Shown: piece after piece, positions 11,882-21,347 of the stretch
Layout of the letters: every line of letters begins with the position of its first letter
Numbering within the stretch: position 1 is the first letter of the stretch
DNA from: CAVQCX01 sp963775335
GTDB lineage: Bacteria; Pseudomonadota; Gammaproteobacteria; Chromatiales; Chromatiaceae
NCBI GenBank assembly: GCA_963775335.1
Contig: CAVZIJ010000003.1
Span: forward strand, 496,001 to 560,000
Direction: 5' to 3'
Length of the DNA: 64,000 nucleotides
Notes under the pieces: model-generated
Told to the model about the DNA's origin: nothing
What the model saw: the letters and a program-made list of their open reading frames with translations, nothing else
Databases searched by the model: none
Made by a program: the position numbers and the translations under genes

Positions 11882-12505
11882 TCAATCCCTCCAGCCCAGC
11901 TTGAGCCGGCGAGCGCGACCGGAGGTCAAAGGCACCTCCTGATGGGTGGTCAGCACCACGAGCCCGCCTTTGTCCAGGTGTGCGCCGATGACCGACTGCA
12001 GCAGCGCTATTGCCCCCTTATCCAGGGCGGTGAAGGGCTCGTCCATGATCCAGAGCTTGGCTTGGTTGACCAGCAGCCTGGCCAAAGCGACTCGTCGCTT
12101 CTGCCCTTGAGACAGCACCTTGGTCGGCAGGTCCTCATGGCCGTCCAGCCCTATGTCCTCCAGCGCCTTCCAGGCGTCCGATTCGGCCAGCTCGAAGCCG
12201 TCCAAGATGGAGGAGATCCTCAGGTTCTCCAGTCCGGTGAGGTCGCCCTTGATGCCGTTCTTGTGACCGAGATAGAGGACGTCCTTGGTGTACTCCTCGC
12301 GCAGGCCGCGAACACTCGCGCCGTTCCAGCGTACTTCTCCCTCTTCCGGCAGCATTAGCCCGCACAGGATGCGCAGCAGGGTGGTCTTGCCGCTGCCGTT
12401 GTGACCATGCACGTAGAGCAGCTCGCCGCTCTCTAAGGAGAAATTCAGCTCCTTGAACAGACAGCGGTCACCGCGCACGGAGGATAAGTTTTCGACGGAA
12501 AGCAT
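11882..12505 (-). CDS. ccmA: Heme ABC exporter ATP-binding protein CcmA
   Basis: 207 residues. ABC ATPase of the System I cytochrome c maturation complex. Walker A is GHNGSGKTTLL (about residues 34-44), the signature motif is LSQGQKRRVALARL, and Walker B is LWIMDEPFTALD with the switch histidine in LTTHQE. It is the first gene of the leftward ccmABCDE run. Its promoter must lie in the 206-bp divergent region shared with the sigma-54 activator at 12712; a TACAAT-like -10 sits at 12547-12542 on the minus strand, without a clear -35. Confidence 0.95.
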   Translation of the reverse strand: MLSVENLSSVRGDRCLFKELNFSLESGELLYVHGHNGSGKTTLLRILCGLMLPEEGEVRWNGASVRGLREEYTKDVLYLGHKNGIKGDLTGLENLRISSILDGFELAESDAWKALEDIGLDGHEDLPTKVLSQGQKRRVALARLLVNQAKLWIMDEPFTALDKGAIALLQSVIGAHLDKGGLVVLTTHQEVPLTSGRARRLKLGWRD

Positions 12506-12711
12506 GAGGCAGCAGCCGCGCCCGGCGAGAGGAAGGGGCGATTGTAGCGGAAAACCCGCCGGGGAGCGGGTATGGGCGGAGGCCGACTGGACCAGCGTCA
12601 GCGGGCAGCACTCGGATCATTGGCAAGCTCCCGGAGAGGCGTGGCCCCGGGACCGCAGTATGCCAAGCATAGTGGCTCGGGAAGGCGGAGAGAATAGATA
12701 ATCACTGAATA

Positions 12712-14211
<1,500 letters not shown>

Positions 14212-14238
14212 CCCCGGCCTGGGTCGTCTCTCGCGGGC

Positions 14239-14265
14239 AAAAAAAGGGCGACCCAAAGGTCGCCC
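14239..14265 (-). terminator. Intrinsic terminator (leftward)
   Basis: Perfect 8-bp inverted repeat GGGCGACC / GGTCGCCC (14246-14253 and 14258-14265) with a 4-base loop. On the minus strand it is followed at once by seven T (A run at 14239-14245). The plus-strand side has no T run, so it stops leftward transcripts: the predicted small RNA and any read-through from the Rieske operon. It also sits just past the stop of the rightward sigma-54 activator. Confidence 0.9.
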
Positions 14266-14360
14266 AAACGTCGCACGAGGATGCGATCCTGCGGAGTGCG
14301 CAATCGGCAGGCTTGCCGAAGCCGCCGGGCTGTTGATGTGAGCGCGTGTCCGAGTGTCGC
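14239..14360 (-). ncRNA. Predicted sigma-54-dependent small RNA (~122 nt)
   Basis: No protein is encoded between the -24/-12 promoter (14386-14372) and the intrinsic terminator (14265-14239) on the minus strand. Placing +1 at about 12 bases past the GC element gives a transcript from about 14360 to 14239. It can fold into three stem-loops. The first is at 14327-14305 (CGGC and GGCUU paired with AAGCC and GCCG, one bulge). The second is at 14300-14272 (CGCAC/GUGCG enclosing AGGAU/AUCCU). The third is the terminator. The first ~30 nt look unpaired. It ends 27 bp from the stop of the convergent sigma-54 activator. The layout recalls GlmY, Qrr and CrcZ RNAs, which are sigma-54-driven riboregulators, but I recognise no family sequence. 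Confidence 0.6.
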
Positions 14361-14371
14361 AGTTGATACAA

Positions 14372-14386
14372 GCCAAAGTCGTGCCA
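14372..14386 (-). promoter_or_regulatory. Sigma-54 (-24/-12) promoter
   Basis: The minus strand reads TGGCACG, four bases, then TGGCTT. The invariant GG (14385-14384) and GC (14373-14372) dinucleotides are spaced exactly as in the consensus TGGCACG-N4-TTGCW; only one core base differs (TGGC instead of TTGC). Predicted +1 is near 14360. No protein gene lies between it and the terminator at 14265-14239. Confidence 0.7.
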
Positions 14387-14712
14387 GAATTTCGCCGACC
14401 GCAAGAGCTCCTCGTACCATCCGTATAGCAGGGTCGAAGGCCGGAGAACGGCTGAAATAGTGTGGTCTTCCTGCCCGGCAGGCCTTGCCGGGCTAGAGCA
14501 CTTCGCCCGATCTGTCATGACATGCATGGCAGCTCTGGCGCATCAGGCAGTCGTGAGGGCTTCGACACAGCCACATCGGCCGGGCCTCGGCGCGGCAATC
14601 TGCGACTTTGGCTCCGCGAGCGAGGGTGGCGGGACCCGTCACGGGCGTGGAGCCGGGGCGGGGATGGGTGCGGGATAGGCGGGGATGGGAGGGCTGCTGC
14701 GGGGATCGCCAT
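14387..14712. other. Intergenic region between the Rieske gene and the small-RNA promoter
   Basis: About 325 bp on the minus-strand side downstream of the Rieske gene. It contains the palindrome at 14473-14493 and no supported gene. A short minus-strand frame near 14530 reads SCHACHDRS, which resembles a heme c motif, but it has no start, signal peptide or heme-protein context. Confidence 0.4.
14473..14493. promoter_or_regulatory. Perfect palindrome, candidate enhancer site for the sigma-54 activator
   Basis: 8-bp arms GCCCGGCA / TGCCGGGC separated by five bases, centred about 123 bp upstream of the predicted small-RNA start. Fis-type activators of sigma-54 bind such dyads 80-200 bp upstream and loop to the promoter. 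A purely structural hairpin (REP-like element) cannot be excluded. No T run follows on either strand. Confidence 0.45.
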
Positions 14713-15030
14713 TCAGCTCGGATCGACCCAGATCTTACCGTCTGCCAGCTTGACCGGATAGGTCCGGATGGACTCAGAGGCGGGCTCGTCGGTCGGCGCG
14801 CCGGTGGCGAGGTCGAAATAGCTGCCGTGCAGCGAGCACTTGATGCGGCGTCCCTTGATGCACCCGAGCGCCAGCGAGTAGTCCTCGTGGCTGCACATCT
14901 CGTCGATGGCGTAGTAGACGCCCTCGGCGTTGGCCAGCAGCAGGCGCCGGCCCCCAATGTGGAAGGTCTTCATCTGCCCCGGCGCGAGCTCGCCGACCCG
15001 CGCAACGGCGACGTAATGGTCCTCGGCCAT
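14713..15030 (-). CDS. Rieske-type [2Fe-2S] ferredoxin
   Basis: 105 residues. A small soluble Rieske protein of the NirD/BphF-ferredoxin type, carrying one [2Fe-2S] cluster on two Cys and two His. The motifs are complete: C46-S-H48 (EMCSHEDYSLALG) and C65-S-L-H68 (IKCSLHGSYFDLATG). There is no signal peptide or membrane segment, so it acts in the cytoplasm as an electron carrier. It starts ten bases after the stop of the TrpD-like gene, so the two form an operon. No oxygenase is near, so its partner is probably the TrpD-like protein or an enzyme elsewhere. No terminator of its own is visible before the one at 14265-14239. Confidence 0.9.
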   Translation of the reverse strand: MAEDHYVAVARVGELAPGQMKTFHIGGRRLLLANAEGVYYAIDEMCSHEDYSLALGCIKGRRIKCSLHGSYFDLATGAPTDEPASESIRTYPVKLADGKIWVDPS

Positions 15031-15040
15031 GCCAATGCCC

Positions 15041-16165
15041 TCAGCGGACCCGGGCTACGGCTTTGCCGGAGTCGAGCACTGCGCGGATGCGATCAGCGCC
15101 GGCGGCGAGGGAGGGGACCCTGCCCAGGTGCTGCAGTACCAACGCCCCTGAGTACACCAGGGAGTCGTAGGTCGGGCCGGTTTGGCCGCGCAGGGCGTCC
15201 ATCCCGGCCCGGGCGGCGGACCGGGCCGTGGCTTCGATATCGACCGCGACAGCGATCTCGTCTCCGGGCCGGTTGGTCTTGGGGAGATCCTCGGGCAGCG
15301 GTACCGCGCGCACCGACTGATCGATGCCGATGCTGCTCGGCTCCACGTCCACGCCCTGCTCCTCGCCGCGGTCTTGGTAGTAGTAATAGCGGCCGGCCTG
15401 ACGCAAAGACGGTGTGATGCCGCCCTCCACGCCCCGGATGATCAACGCGGAGTCGTAGCCCACATGGCGGGCGAGCATGGCATAGACCGGGGGGTAGGGC
15501 TTATGGACGTAACCGGTGACCAGATGGGTCTTTTTTCGGCCGGCGACGGGCTTGGCCAGGACCTCGACCGTGGTGAGCAGCGGCCGCTTGACGATCTTGG
15601 TCCGCAGACCCACCAGATCGTGGAGCTTCGGACAGAAGGCGCTCTGGTCGAGGTACGCCCAGCCGAGGGTGGGATCGCCCAGACGCTTGGCGGCCTCCTC
15701 GGGTGAGATGTCGACGTCCACGCCGACGGCGCGCAGCACGTGGCGGTGGGTGACCCCGTACTTGGGGCCCACCGCCTCCAGACCGTGGGTCAAGGCCGGC
15801 ACGCGGCACTCGGCGAGCACGGCCGGCAGGAAAGGTGCCGGGGGAAGGGTGCGGTTGTAGCCGTCGTAAGGGTCGGCGATGTCCACCAGCTCGTCGACCT
15901 CGGCGGTCACGTTGTGGGTCGCCGCCCGGATCGCGTCGAGCACGCCCCGGTTTTCTTCCGCGGTCTCGCGCTTCATGCGCAGGGCGATGAAGAAGATGGC
16001 GGCCTGCACCTCGTCGACCTCTCCGTCGAGGATCGCCTTCATGGCGAGCCGGGCCTCGTCCCGGGAGATATCCTTGCTGAGCTCCGGCCCGGTGGCGATG
16101 CGCTGGATGATCGAGCGCATCGCGAGGTGGACGTCGGTATGCATGGCTTCGGCGGGCTTGCTCAT
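15041..16165 (-). CDS. Divergent TrpD-like (anthranilate phosphoribosyltransferase family) protein
   Basis: 374 residues with the TrpD fold: the small helical domain (DISRDEARLAMKAILDGEV, then FFIALRMKRETAEEN) and the larger nucleoside-phosphorylase-like domain (HVLRAVGVDVDISPEEAAKRLG). The catalytic signatures are missing. Where TrpD has the PRPP-binding GTGGDG, this protein has ADPYDGYNRTLPPAPF; KHGNR is replaced by THGLEA; NLLGPLxNP is replaced by VEVLAKPVAGRK. Tryptophan synthesis is therefore very unlikely, and a TrpD2/YbiB-like nucleic-acid-binding or other role is possible. A strong SD (CTCCT on the plus strand at 16172-16176) and a near-consensus promoter (16220-16193) precede it. The Rieske gene follows after ten bases. 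Confidence 0.8.
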   Translation of the reverse strand: MSKPAEAMHTDVHLAMRSIIQRIATGPELSKDISRDEARLAMKAILDGEVDEVQAAIFFIALRMKRETAEENRGVLDAIRAATHNVTAEVDELVDIADPYDGYNRTLPPAPFLPAVLAECRVPALTHGLEAVGPKYGVTHRHVLRAVGVDVDISPEEAAKRLGDPTLGWAYLDQSAFCPKLHDLVGLRTKIVKRPLLTTVEVLAKPVAGRKKTHLVTGYVHKPYPPVYAMLARHVGYDSALIIRGVEGGITPSLRQAGRYYYYQDRGEEQGVDVEPSSIGIDQSVRAVPLPEDLPKTNRPGDEIAVAVDIEATARSAARAGMDALRGQTGPTYDSLVYSGALVLQHLGRVPSLAAGADRIRAVLDSGKAVARVR

Positions 16166-16192
16166 GGACTACTCCTGACTCAGGTTGCGGCG

Positions 16193-16220
16193 AGTATAAG
16201 AGCTGAGACTCCAATATCAA
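16193..16220 (-). promoter_or_regulatory. Sigma-70 promoter of the TrpD-like/Rieske operon
   Basis: On the minus strand TTGATA (16220-16215), a 16-bp spacer, then TATACT (16198-16193); predicted +1 near 16186, 21 bases before the ATG at 16165. Both hexamers match consensus at five of six positions. Confidence 0.7.
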
Positions 16221-16287
16221 CAGGCCGTCGCTGGGAGAATCGTGCGAGGGGCCGCGAATCTTTCGTCGAGCCGAAAAGCGCTGCGGC

Positions 16288-17181
<894 letters not shown>

Positions 17182-17218
17182 CGGGCTAGATTCGCTGGGA
17201 CGACCTGATCCCAGTCTA

Positions 17219-18284
17219 TCACGCAGGAACCGGAGCCGATCGCAGGCTCAGGGCCGCCGGCAGCTGCATGGTCACGCAGTGCAGACTGCCGTTTTGGCGG
17301 ATCAGCGGGCGGCAGTCGATGGGAACCGCCCGGCGGTCGGGGAAGCAGCCGGAGATCGTCCGCACCGCTGCGTCGTCGGCGGGGTCGCCATAGACGGGCA
17401 CGAGCACGGCCCCGTCGATGATCAGAAAGTTCGCATAGCTGGCGGCCAGGCGCCGCCCGTCGAACGTCGCGGTGATCTACGGGCGCCGGCAGGGCGACTA
17501 GGCGGTACGGCCGGCCGTCGGGGGTGCGAAACCCCTCGAGCTCCCGGATCATCGCCGCGATCTCCGGATAGTCCGGGTCCTGCGGGGCGCAGCTGACGTG
17601 CAAAATGGTCGCGGGATCGGCGAAGCGGGCTAGGGTGTCGATGTGCCCGTCGGTGTCGTCGCCACTCAGGCCGCCGTGGCGCAGCCAGAGAAAGCGGTCG
17701 ATGCCCAGCAACTTGGCGAGGCGCCGCTCGATCGCCTCCAGGCTCAGGCCCGGATTGCGGGTTTCGGTCATAACCGAGGACAGGGTGGCGAGCAACGTGC
17801 CCTGGCCGTCGGTCTCGACGGCGCCGCCTTCCAGCACCAGGTCCACTTTCGAGTGCTTGGCCGGGCCGAACACGCCCTGGGCATGCAGAGTGCCGGTGAT
17901 GCGGTCGTCGCGCCCCGCCTCGAGCTTGCCGCCCCAGCCGTTGAAGCGGAAATCGAGGATCCGGGCCGTGCCGGCGGCATCGATGACGGTGAGCGGTCCG
18001 TGGTCTCTGGCCCAGGTGTCGTTCGAGGGACTGGTTGCCCAGACGACACGCTGCCGGGGTACCTCCGCCCGGTCGAGGAGGCCACTTACGTGGGCACGGT
18101 GCGCATTGGTCTGACACACGATCAGGACCGCCTCCCGAGCCGCGATGCCGTGGGCGATCCGGACGTAGACCCCTTCGACCGCGTCCAGGTCGTCGGCCCA
18201 GTCGGTCTCCCCGTGGGGCCAGGTCAGCATTACAGCGGATTGGGCCGCCCATTCGGGCGGAAGACGGAACGGGGATCTCGGCAT
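17219..18284 (-). pseudogene. aguA: Agmatine deiminase, interrupted by one frameshift
   Basis: Converts agmatine to N-carbamoylputrescine and ammonia. From the ATG at 18284 the frame reads MPRSPFRLPPEWAAQSAVM through SNDTWARDHGP, FNGWGGK and HGGLSGDDTDGHIDT up to LVALPAPV. One extra base near 17473-17480 then throws it out of frame. Dropping that base restores ITATFDGRRLAASYANFLII, VPVYGDPADD and the active-site segment NGSLHCVTMQLP, to a stop at 17219. The restored protein would be about 354 residues, the normal AguA length, with all catalytic residues present. The break is therefore either very recent or a sequence error. aguB follows after 37 bp. Confidence 0.88.
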
Positions 18285-18308
18285 GAGGGCCTTGGCTGCG
18301 GAAACGGA

Positions 18309-18593
18309 TCAGCGCCGGACGACGGATATGATTACACGGTCGCGCTCGAAATAGACGATGAAGCGGTCGTAGACCCAGCGGCTGATGGGCGGCTTACCCA
18401 CGGCCGGGATGCGCCGTGTCGGCTCGCCGAAGCGCGCCAGCACCTGGTCGGCGGTCTCGCCGTTGACCGGGCGAAGCAACCCTTGCGGTGTGTTAGGGGG
18501 CTCGTGCTCAATGGCATCCAGAAGAAAGACGTCAGCCGGGGCAGGGGTGGCCATCAGGCTCAGTGCAAGAATCGCAAGAGGAGACGATTTCAT
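18309..18593 (-). CDS. Small secreted protein of unknown function
   Basis: 94 residues from the ATG at 18593. MKSSPLAILALSLMATPAPA is a good signal peptide, and the mature part is only about 75 residues (GETADQVLARFGEPTRR, then PPISRWVYDRFIVYFERDRVI). The pattern of a GEP turn and a W-Y-F-x-V-Y-F strand resembles SmpA/BamE-like small envelope modules (xxVxxxFGxPxxxxxxxxxxxWxY), but there is no lipobox cysteine, so it would be periplasmic. It sits 24 bp upstream of aguA on the same strand and back to back with lolC/E. Confidence 0.7.
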   Translation of the reverse strand: MKSSPLAILALSLMATPAPADVFLLDAIEHEPPNTPQGLLRPVNGETADQVLARFGEPTRRIPAVGKPPISRWVYDRFIVYFERDRVIISVVRR

Positions 18594-18711
18594 GACATAC
18601 CCCGTCCGCTTACCCGTTTCGCTCAGCTGCGATGGACGTCCGACCTTCGTATCCGCGGCCGGCACCGCGCGGGCCGTCCCCGACCCGTGAATTGTGGTTT
18701 AATGCACCGCC

Positions 18712-19962
18712 ATGTACAAGCCCGTCGAGCTGTTCGTCGGCCTGCGCTACACGCGGGCCAAACGACGCAACCACTTCATCTCCTTCATCTCGCTGACCTC
18801 CATGCTGGGCATCATGCTGGGGGTGACGGCGTTGATCACCGTGATGTCCGTTATGAACGGGTTCCATAAGGAAATCCGTGAGCGCATTCTCGGTATGGCA
18901 TCCCATGCCACGATCTACAGCTGGGACCCGGCCGGGATGCCGGACTGGCGCGAGGTGATGAGCCTGGTTGCCACACATCGGAGGGTGGTCGGGGTGGCGC
19001 CGTTCATCGAGGTCCAGGCGATGCTGGTCAACGGTGAGAACGTCAGCGGTGCCCTGGTTCGCGGGGTGCTGCCTGAGCAGGAGCCCAAGGTCTCCGACGT
19101 TCTCAGCCATCTGGTCTACGGCGCGGATACACCCCTCGAGGCGGGTGCCTTCCGGATCATCCTCGGCCGCGAGCTGGCCAATTCCCTGGGCGCCGGTCCC
19201 GGCGACAAGATCACCTTGGTCATCCCCCAGACCGTGGTTACTCCCGCGGGCAGCATCCCGAGGCTCAAGCGTTTCACCGTCTCGGGCGTCTTCGAGGTCG
19301 GGATGGGGGAGTACGACCGGGGGGTGGCGCTGATTCACATGGACGACGCGGCCAAGCTCATGCGGCTGGACGATCGAGTCACCGGTCTGCGGCTCAAGCT
19401 CGATGACCTCTACCAGGCGCCCGCGGTGATCCGGGATCTGGCCCGGGAGCTGCCATCGACCTATCGCCTCTCCGACTGGACTACGGAGCACCGCAACTTC
19501 TTCAGCGCCCTGCACATCGAGAAACGGATGATGACGATGATCCTGTTTCTGATCGTGGCGGTGGCGGCCTTCAACATCGTATCCACCCTGATCATGGTGG
19601 TCACCGACAAACGCAGTGACATCGCCATCCTGCGCACGCTGGGGGCGTCTGCCGGCACCGTGATGCGGATCTTCATCGTCCAGGGGGCGACCATCGGGGT
19701 GGTGGGGACCCTGCTCGGGGTGATCGGCGGCATCCTGTTGGCGCTGAACGTCGAGACCATCGTCGGCACGATTGAGAGCCTGTTCGGCGTCCATTTTCTC
19801 GACCCGAACATCTACTACATCAGCGAATTGCCCTCCGATCTGCACTGGGACGACGTTGCGCTGATCGGCGCGAGCGCCTTCGCCATCAGCCTGCTGGCGA
19901 CCCTCTATCCGGCACGCCGGGCGGCGCGCACCCAGCCTGCCGAGGCCCTGCGGTATGAATGA
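18712..19962 (+). CDS. lolC: Lipoprotein-releasing system transmembrane subunit LolC/LolE
   Basis: 416 residues. Inner-membrane permease of the ABC machine that extracts outer-membrane lipoproteins and hands them to LolA. The layout is family-typical: an N-terminal membrane helix (SLTSMLGIMLGVTALITVMS), a large periplasmic domain (about 45-265) and three C-terminal helices of the FtsX domain (IVAVAAFNIVSTLIMVV through LATLYPARRAARTQPAEALR). Only one such gene precedes lolD, so the complex probably uses a homodimer or has its second subunit elsewhere; the symbol could equally be lolE. It overlaps lolD by eight bases. Confidence 0.93.
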   Translation: MYKPVELFVGLRYTRAKRRNHFISFISLTSMLGIMLGVTALITVMSVMNGFHKEIRERILGMASHATIYSWDPAGMPDWREVMSLVATHRRVVGVAPFIEVQAMLVNGENVSGALVRGVLPEQEPKVSDVLSHLVYGADTPLEAGAFRIILGRELANSLGAGPGDKITLVIPQTVVTPAGSIPRLKRFTVSGVFEVGMGEYDRGVALIHMDDAAKLMRLDDRVTGLRLKLDDLYQAPAVIRDLARELPSTYRLSDWTTEHRNFFSALHIEKRMMTMILFLIVAVAAFNIVSTLIMVVTDKRSDIAILRTLGASAGTVMRIFIVQGATIGVVGTLLGVIGGILLALNVETIVGTIESLFGVHFLDPNIYYISELPSDLHWDDVALIGASAFAISLLATLYPARRAARTQPAEALRYE

Positions 19963-20644
19963 ATCGGTGGTCCTGGAGTGCCGGGGACTGGCGCGCACCT
20001 TTGCTCAGGGGCCGTTGCGCGTCGAGGTCCTCAAGGCGGTCGATCTGGCGGTCGGCGCGGGCGAGCAAGTCGCCGTGCTGGGCTCTTCGGGCTCCGGTAA
20101 GAGCACGCTGCTGCATTGTCTCGGCGGGCTCGATCGTCCGACGGCGGGCGAGGTGAGGCTGGACGACCGCGACATCTTCGCCCTGAGCGAGCGCGAGCGC
20201 GGCGCCGTGCGCAATCGCACTCTCGGTTTCGTCTACCAGTTCCACCACCTGCTGCCGGAGTTCACCGCCCTGGAGAACGTGGCCCTTCCGCTCTTGATCG
20301 GCGGCCAGAGCGCTGCCGAGGCGCAGCGCCGCTCGTCTGAGATGCTGGAGCGCGTGGGTCTCGGCCACCGATTGGCCCACAAGCCGTCGGAGCTGTCGGG
20401 CGGGGAGCGCCAGCGTGCCGCGGTCGCCCGGGCGCTGGTCAACCGACCCCGCTGCGTGCTCGCCGACGAGCCCACCGGCAACCTCGACCGGAACACCGCC
20501 GAGCATGTCTATGCCCTGATGTTGGAGCTCAACCGCGAGGAAGGCACCAGCTTCGTGGTGGTGACGCACGACGTGGAGCTGGCGAGCCGAATGGATCGCG
20601 TTCTGTATCTCGCCGACGGCGTGCTTGGGCCGGCAACGGACTGA
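19955..20644 (+). CDS. lolD: Lipoprotein-releasing system ATPase LolD
   Basis: 229 residues. ABC ATPase that powers LolC/E. Walker A is LGSSGSGKSTLLH, the signature is LSGGERQRAAVARAL and Walker B is CVLADEPTGNLD; the Q-loop is FVYQFHHLLPEF, characteristic of the LolD/MacB group. The ATG lies inside the end of lolC/E (8-bp overlap), so translation is coupled. Confidence 0.95.
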   Translation: MNESVVLECRGLARTFAQGPLRVEVLKAVDLAVGAGEQVAVLGSSGSGKSTLLHCLGGLDRPTAGEVRLDDRDIFALSERERGAVRNRTLGFVYQFHHLLPEFTALENVALPLLIGGQSAAEAQRRSSEMLERVGLGHRLAHKPSELSGGERQRAAVARALVNRPRCVLADEPTGNLDRNTAEHVYALMLELNREEGTSFVVVTHDVELASRMDRVLYLADGVLGPATD

Positions 20645-20662
20645 GCTCACGCGCCCGCCGGC

Positions 20663-21214
20663 TCAGGCGGATTTGCTCAGAACCTTGTCCCGGGCGCGAA
20701 GGGTGCGCTTTGCTCGGCGCCGCTTCAGGTGTTGGGTCAGGCGCCAACGCCAGAGTCCGCGCACGACAAAAAACCCGAGCGCACCGAACACCAGCCCGCA
20801 GACCACCGAGCCCAGCAGCAGGGGCGCCCAGATACTTGCGAGGTTGGCCAGGATGGCATCGAGCGTCAGCTGGAACTGCAAGGCCCCGGGATGCCGGCCG
20901 AGCAGATGGGCTCCGACGACATAGTTGAGGTAGAAGACGGGCGGCATGGTGATCGGATTGGTGAGCCAGACCAGGGCCACGGAGATCGGCAGATTGACCC
21001 GGAAGACGATGGCCGCCGCCGCCGCTGCGACCATCTGGAACGGCATGGGTTGGAAGGCCCAGAACAGCCCGGCGAAGAAGGCCCCCGAGACCGACCGTCG
21101 GTTGAGGTGCCAGAGGTTTGGGTCATGCAGCAGGGACCCGAATATCCGCAGATGCTTGTGATTGCGGATCTTCTCGTGATCGGGATAGTAGCGCTTGATG
21201 AATCGCCGCGGCAT
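20663..21214 (-). CDS. DUF2062 membrane protein
   Basis: 183 residues from the ATG at 21214 (MPRRFIKRYYPDHEKIRNHK); an ATG eight codons upstream (21238) is possible. The sequence has the DUF2062 pattern of a short cytoplasmic head, LFWAFQPMPFQMVAAAAAA, WLTNPITMPPVFYLNYVVG and a last membrane pair, then a very basic tail (KRRRAKRTLRARDK). Function is unknown; relatives are fused to or located near glycosyltransferases. It converges on lolD with an 18-bp gap and is divergent from comEC. Confidence 0.85.
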   Translation of the reverse strand: MPRRFIKRYYPDHEKIRNHKHLRIFGSLLHDPNLWHLNRRSVSGAFFAGLFWAFQPMPFQMVAAAAAAIVFRVNLPISVALVWLTNPITMPPVFYLNYVVGAHLLGRHPGALQFQLTLDAILANLASIWAPLLLGSVVCGLVFGALGFFVVRGLWRWRLTQHLKRRRAKRTLRARDKVLSKSA

Positions 21215-21347
21215 GAGGGCGCCGCTCGGTTGCGGCATGACGAACTCTGCGCCGTATTGAAGCACGCCGCCTGCTGATTGGCTACTCTGTAACCTGAAGC
21301 GCCGGCGGCAATGCTCCTCGCTCGACGCTCTTGGCCAGGGAGGGTCA

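Noticed and set aside
10056..11904. Long plus-strand open frames opposite ccmB-ccmE
   Set aside because: His/Gln/Gly-rich shadow of the ccm genes, no start context or recognisable domain.
14493..14560. SCHACH heme c-like motif on the minus strand
   Set aside because: It is at the end of an open frame with no start, signal peptide or conserved heme-protein sequence, in the alternative frame downstream of the Rieske gene. One CxxCH by chance is not enough.
18610..19998. 462-codon minus-strand open frame opposite lolC/E
   Set aside because: Composition (HHPDH, DQGDL) is that of an antisense shadow; lolC/E on the plus strand is unmistakable.
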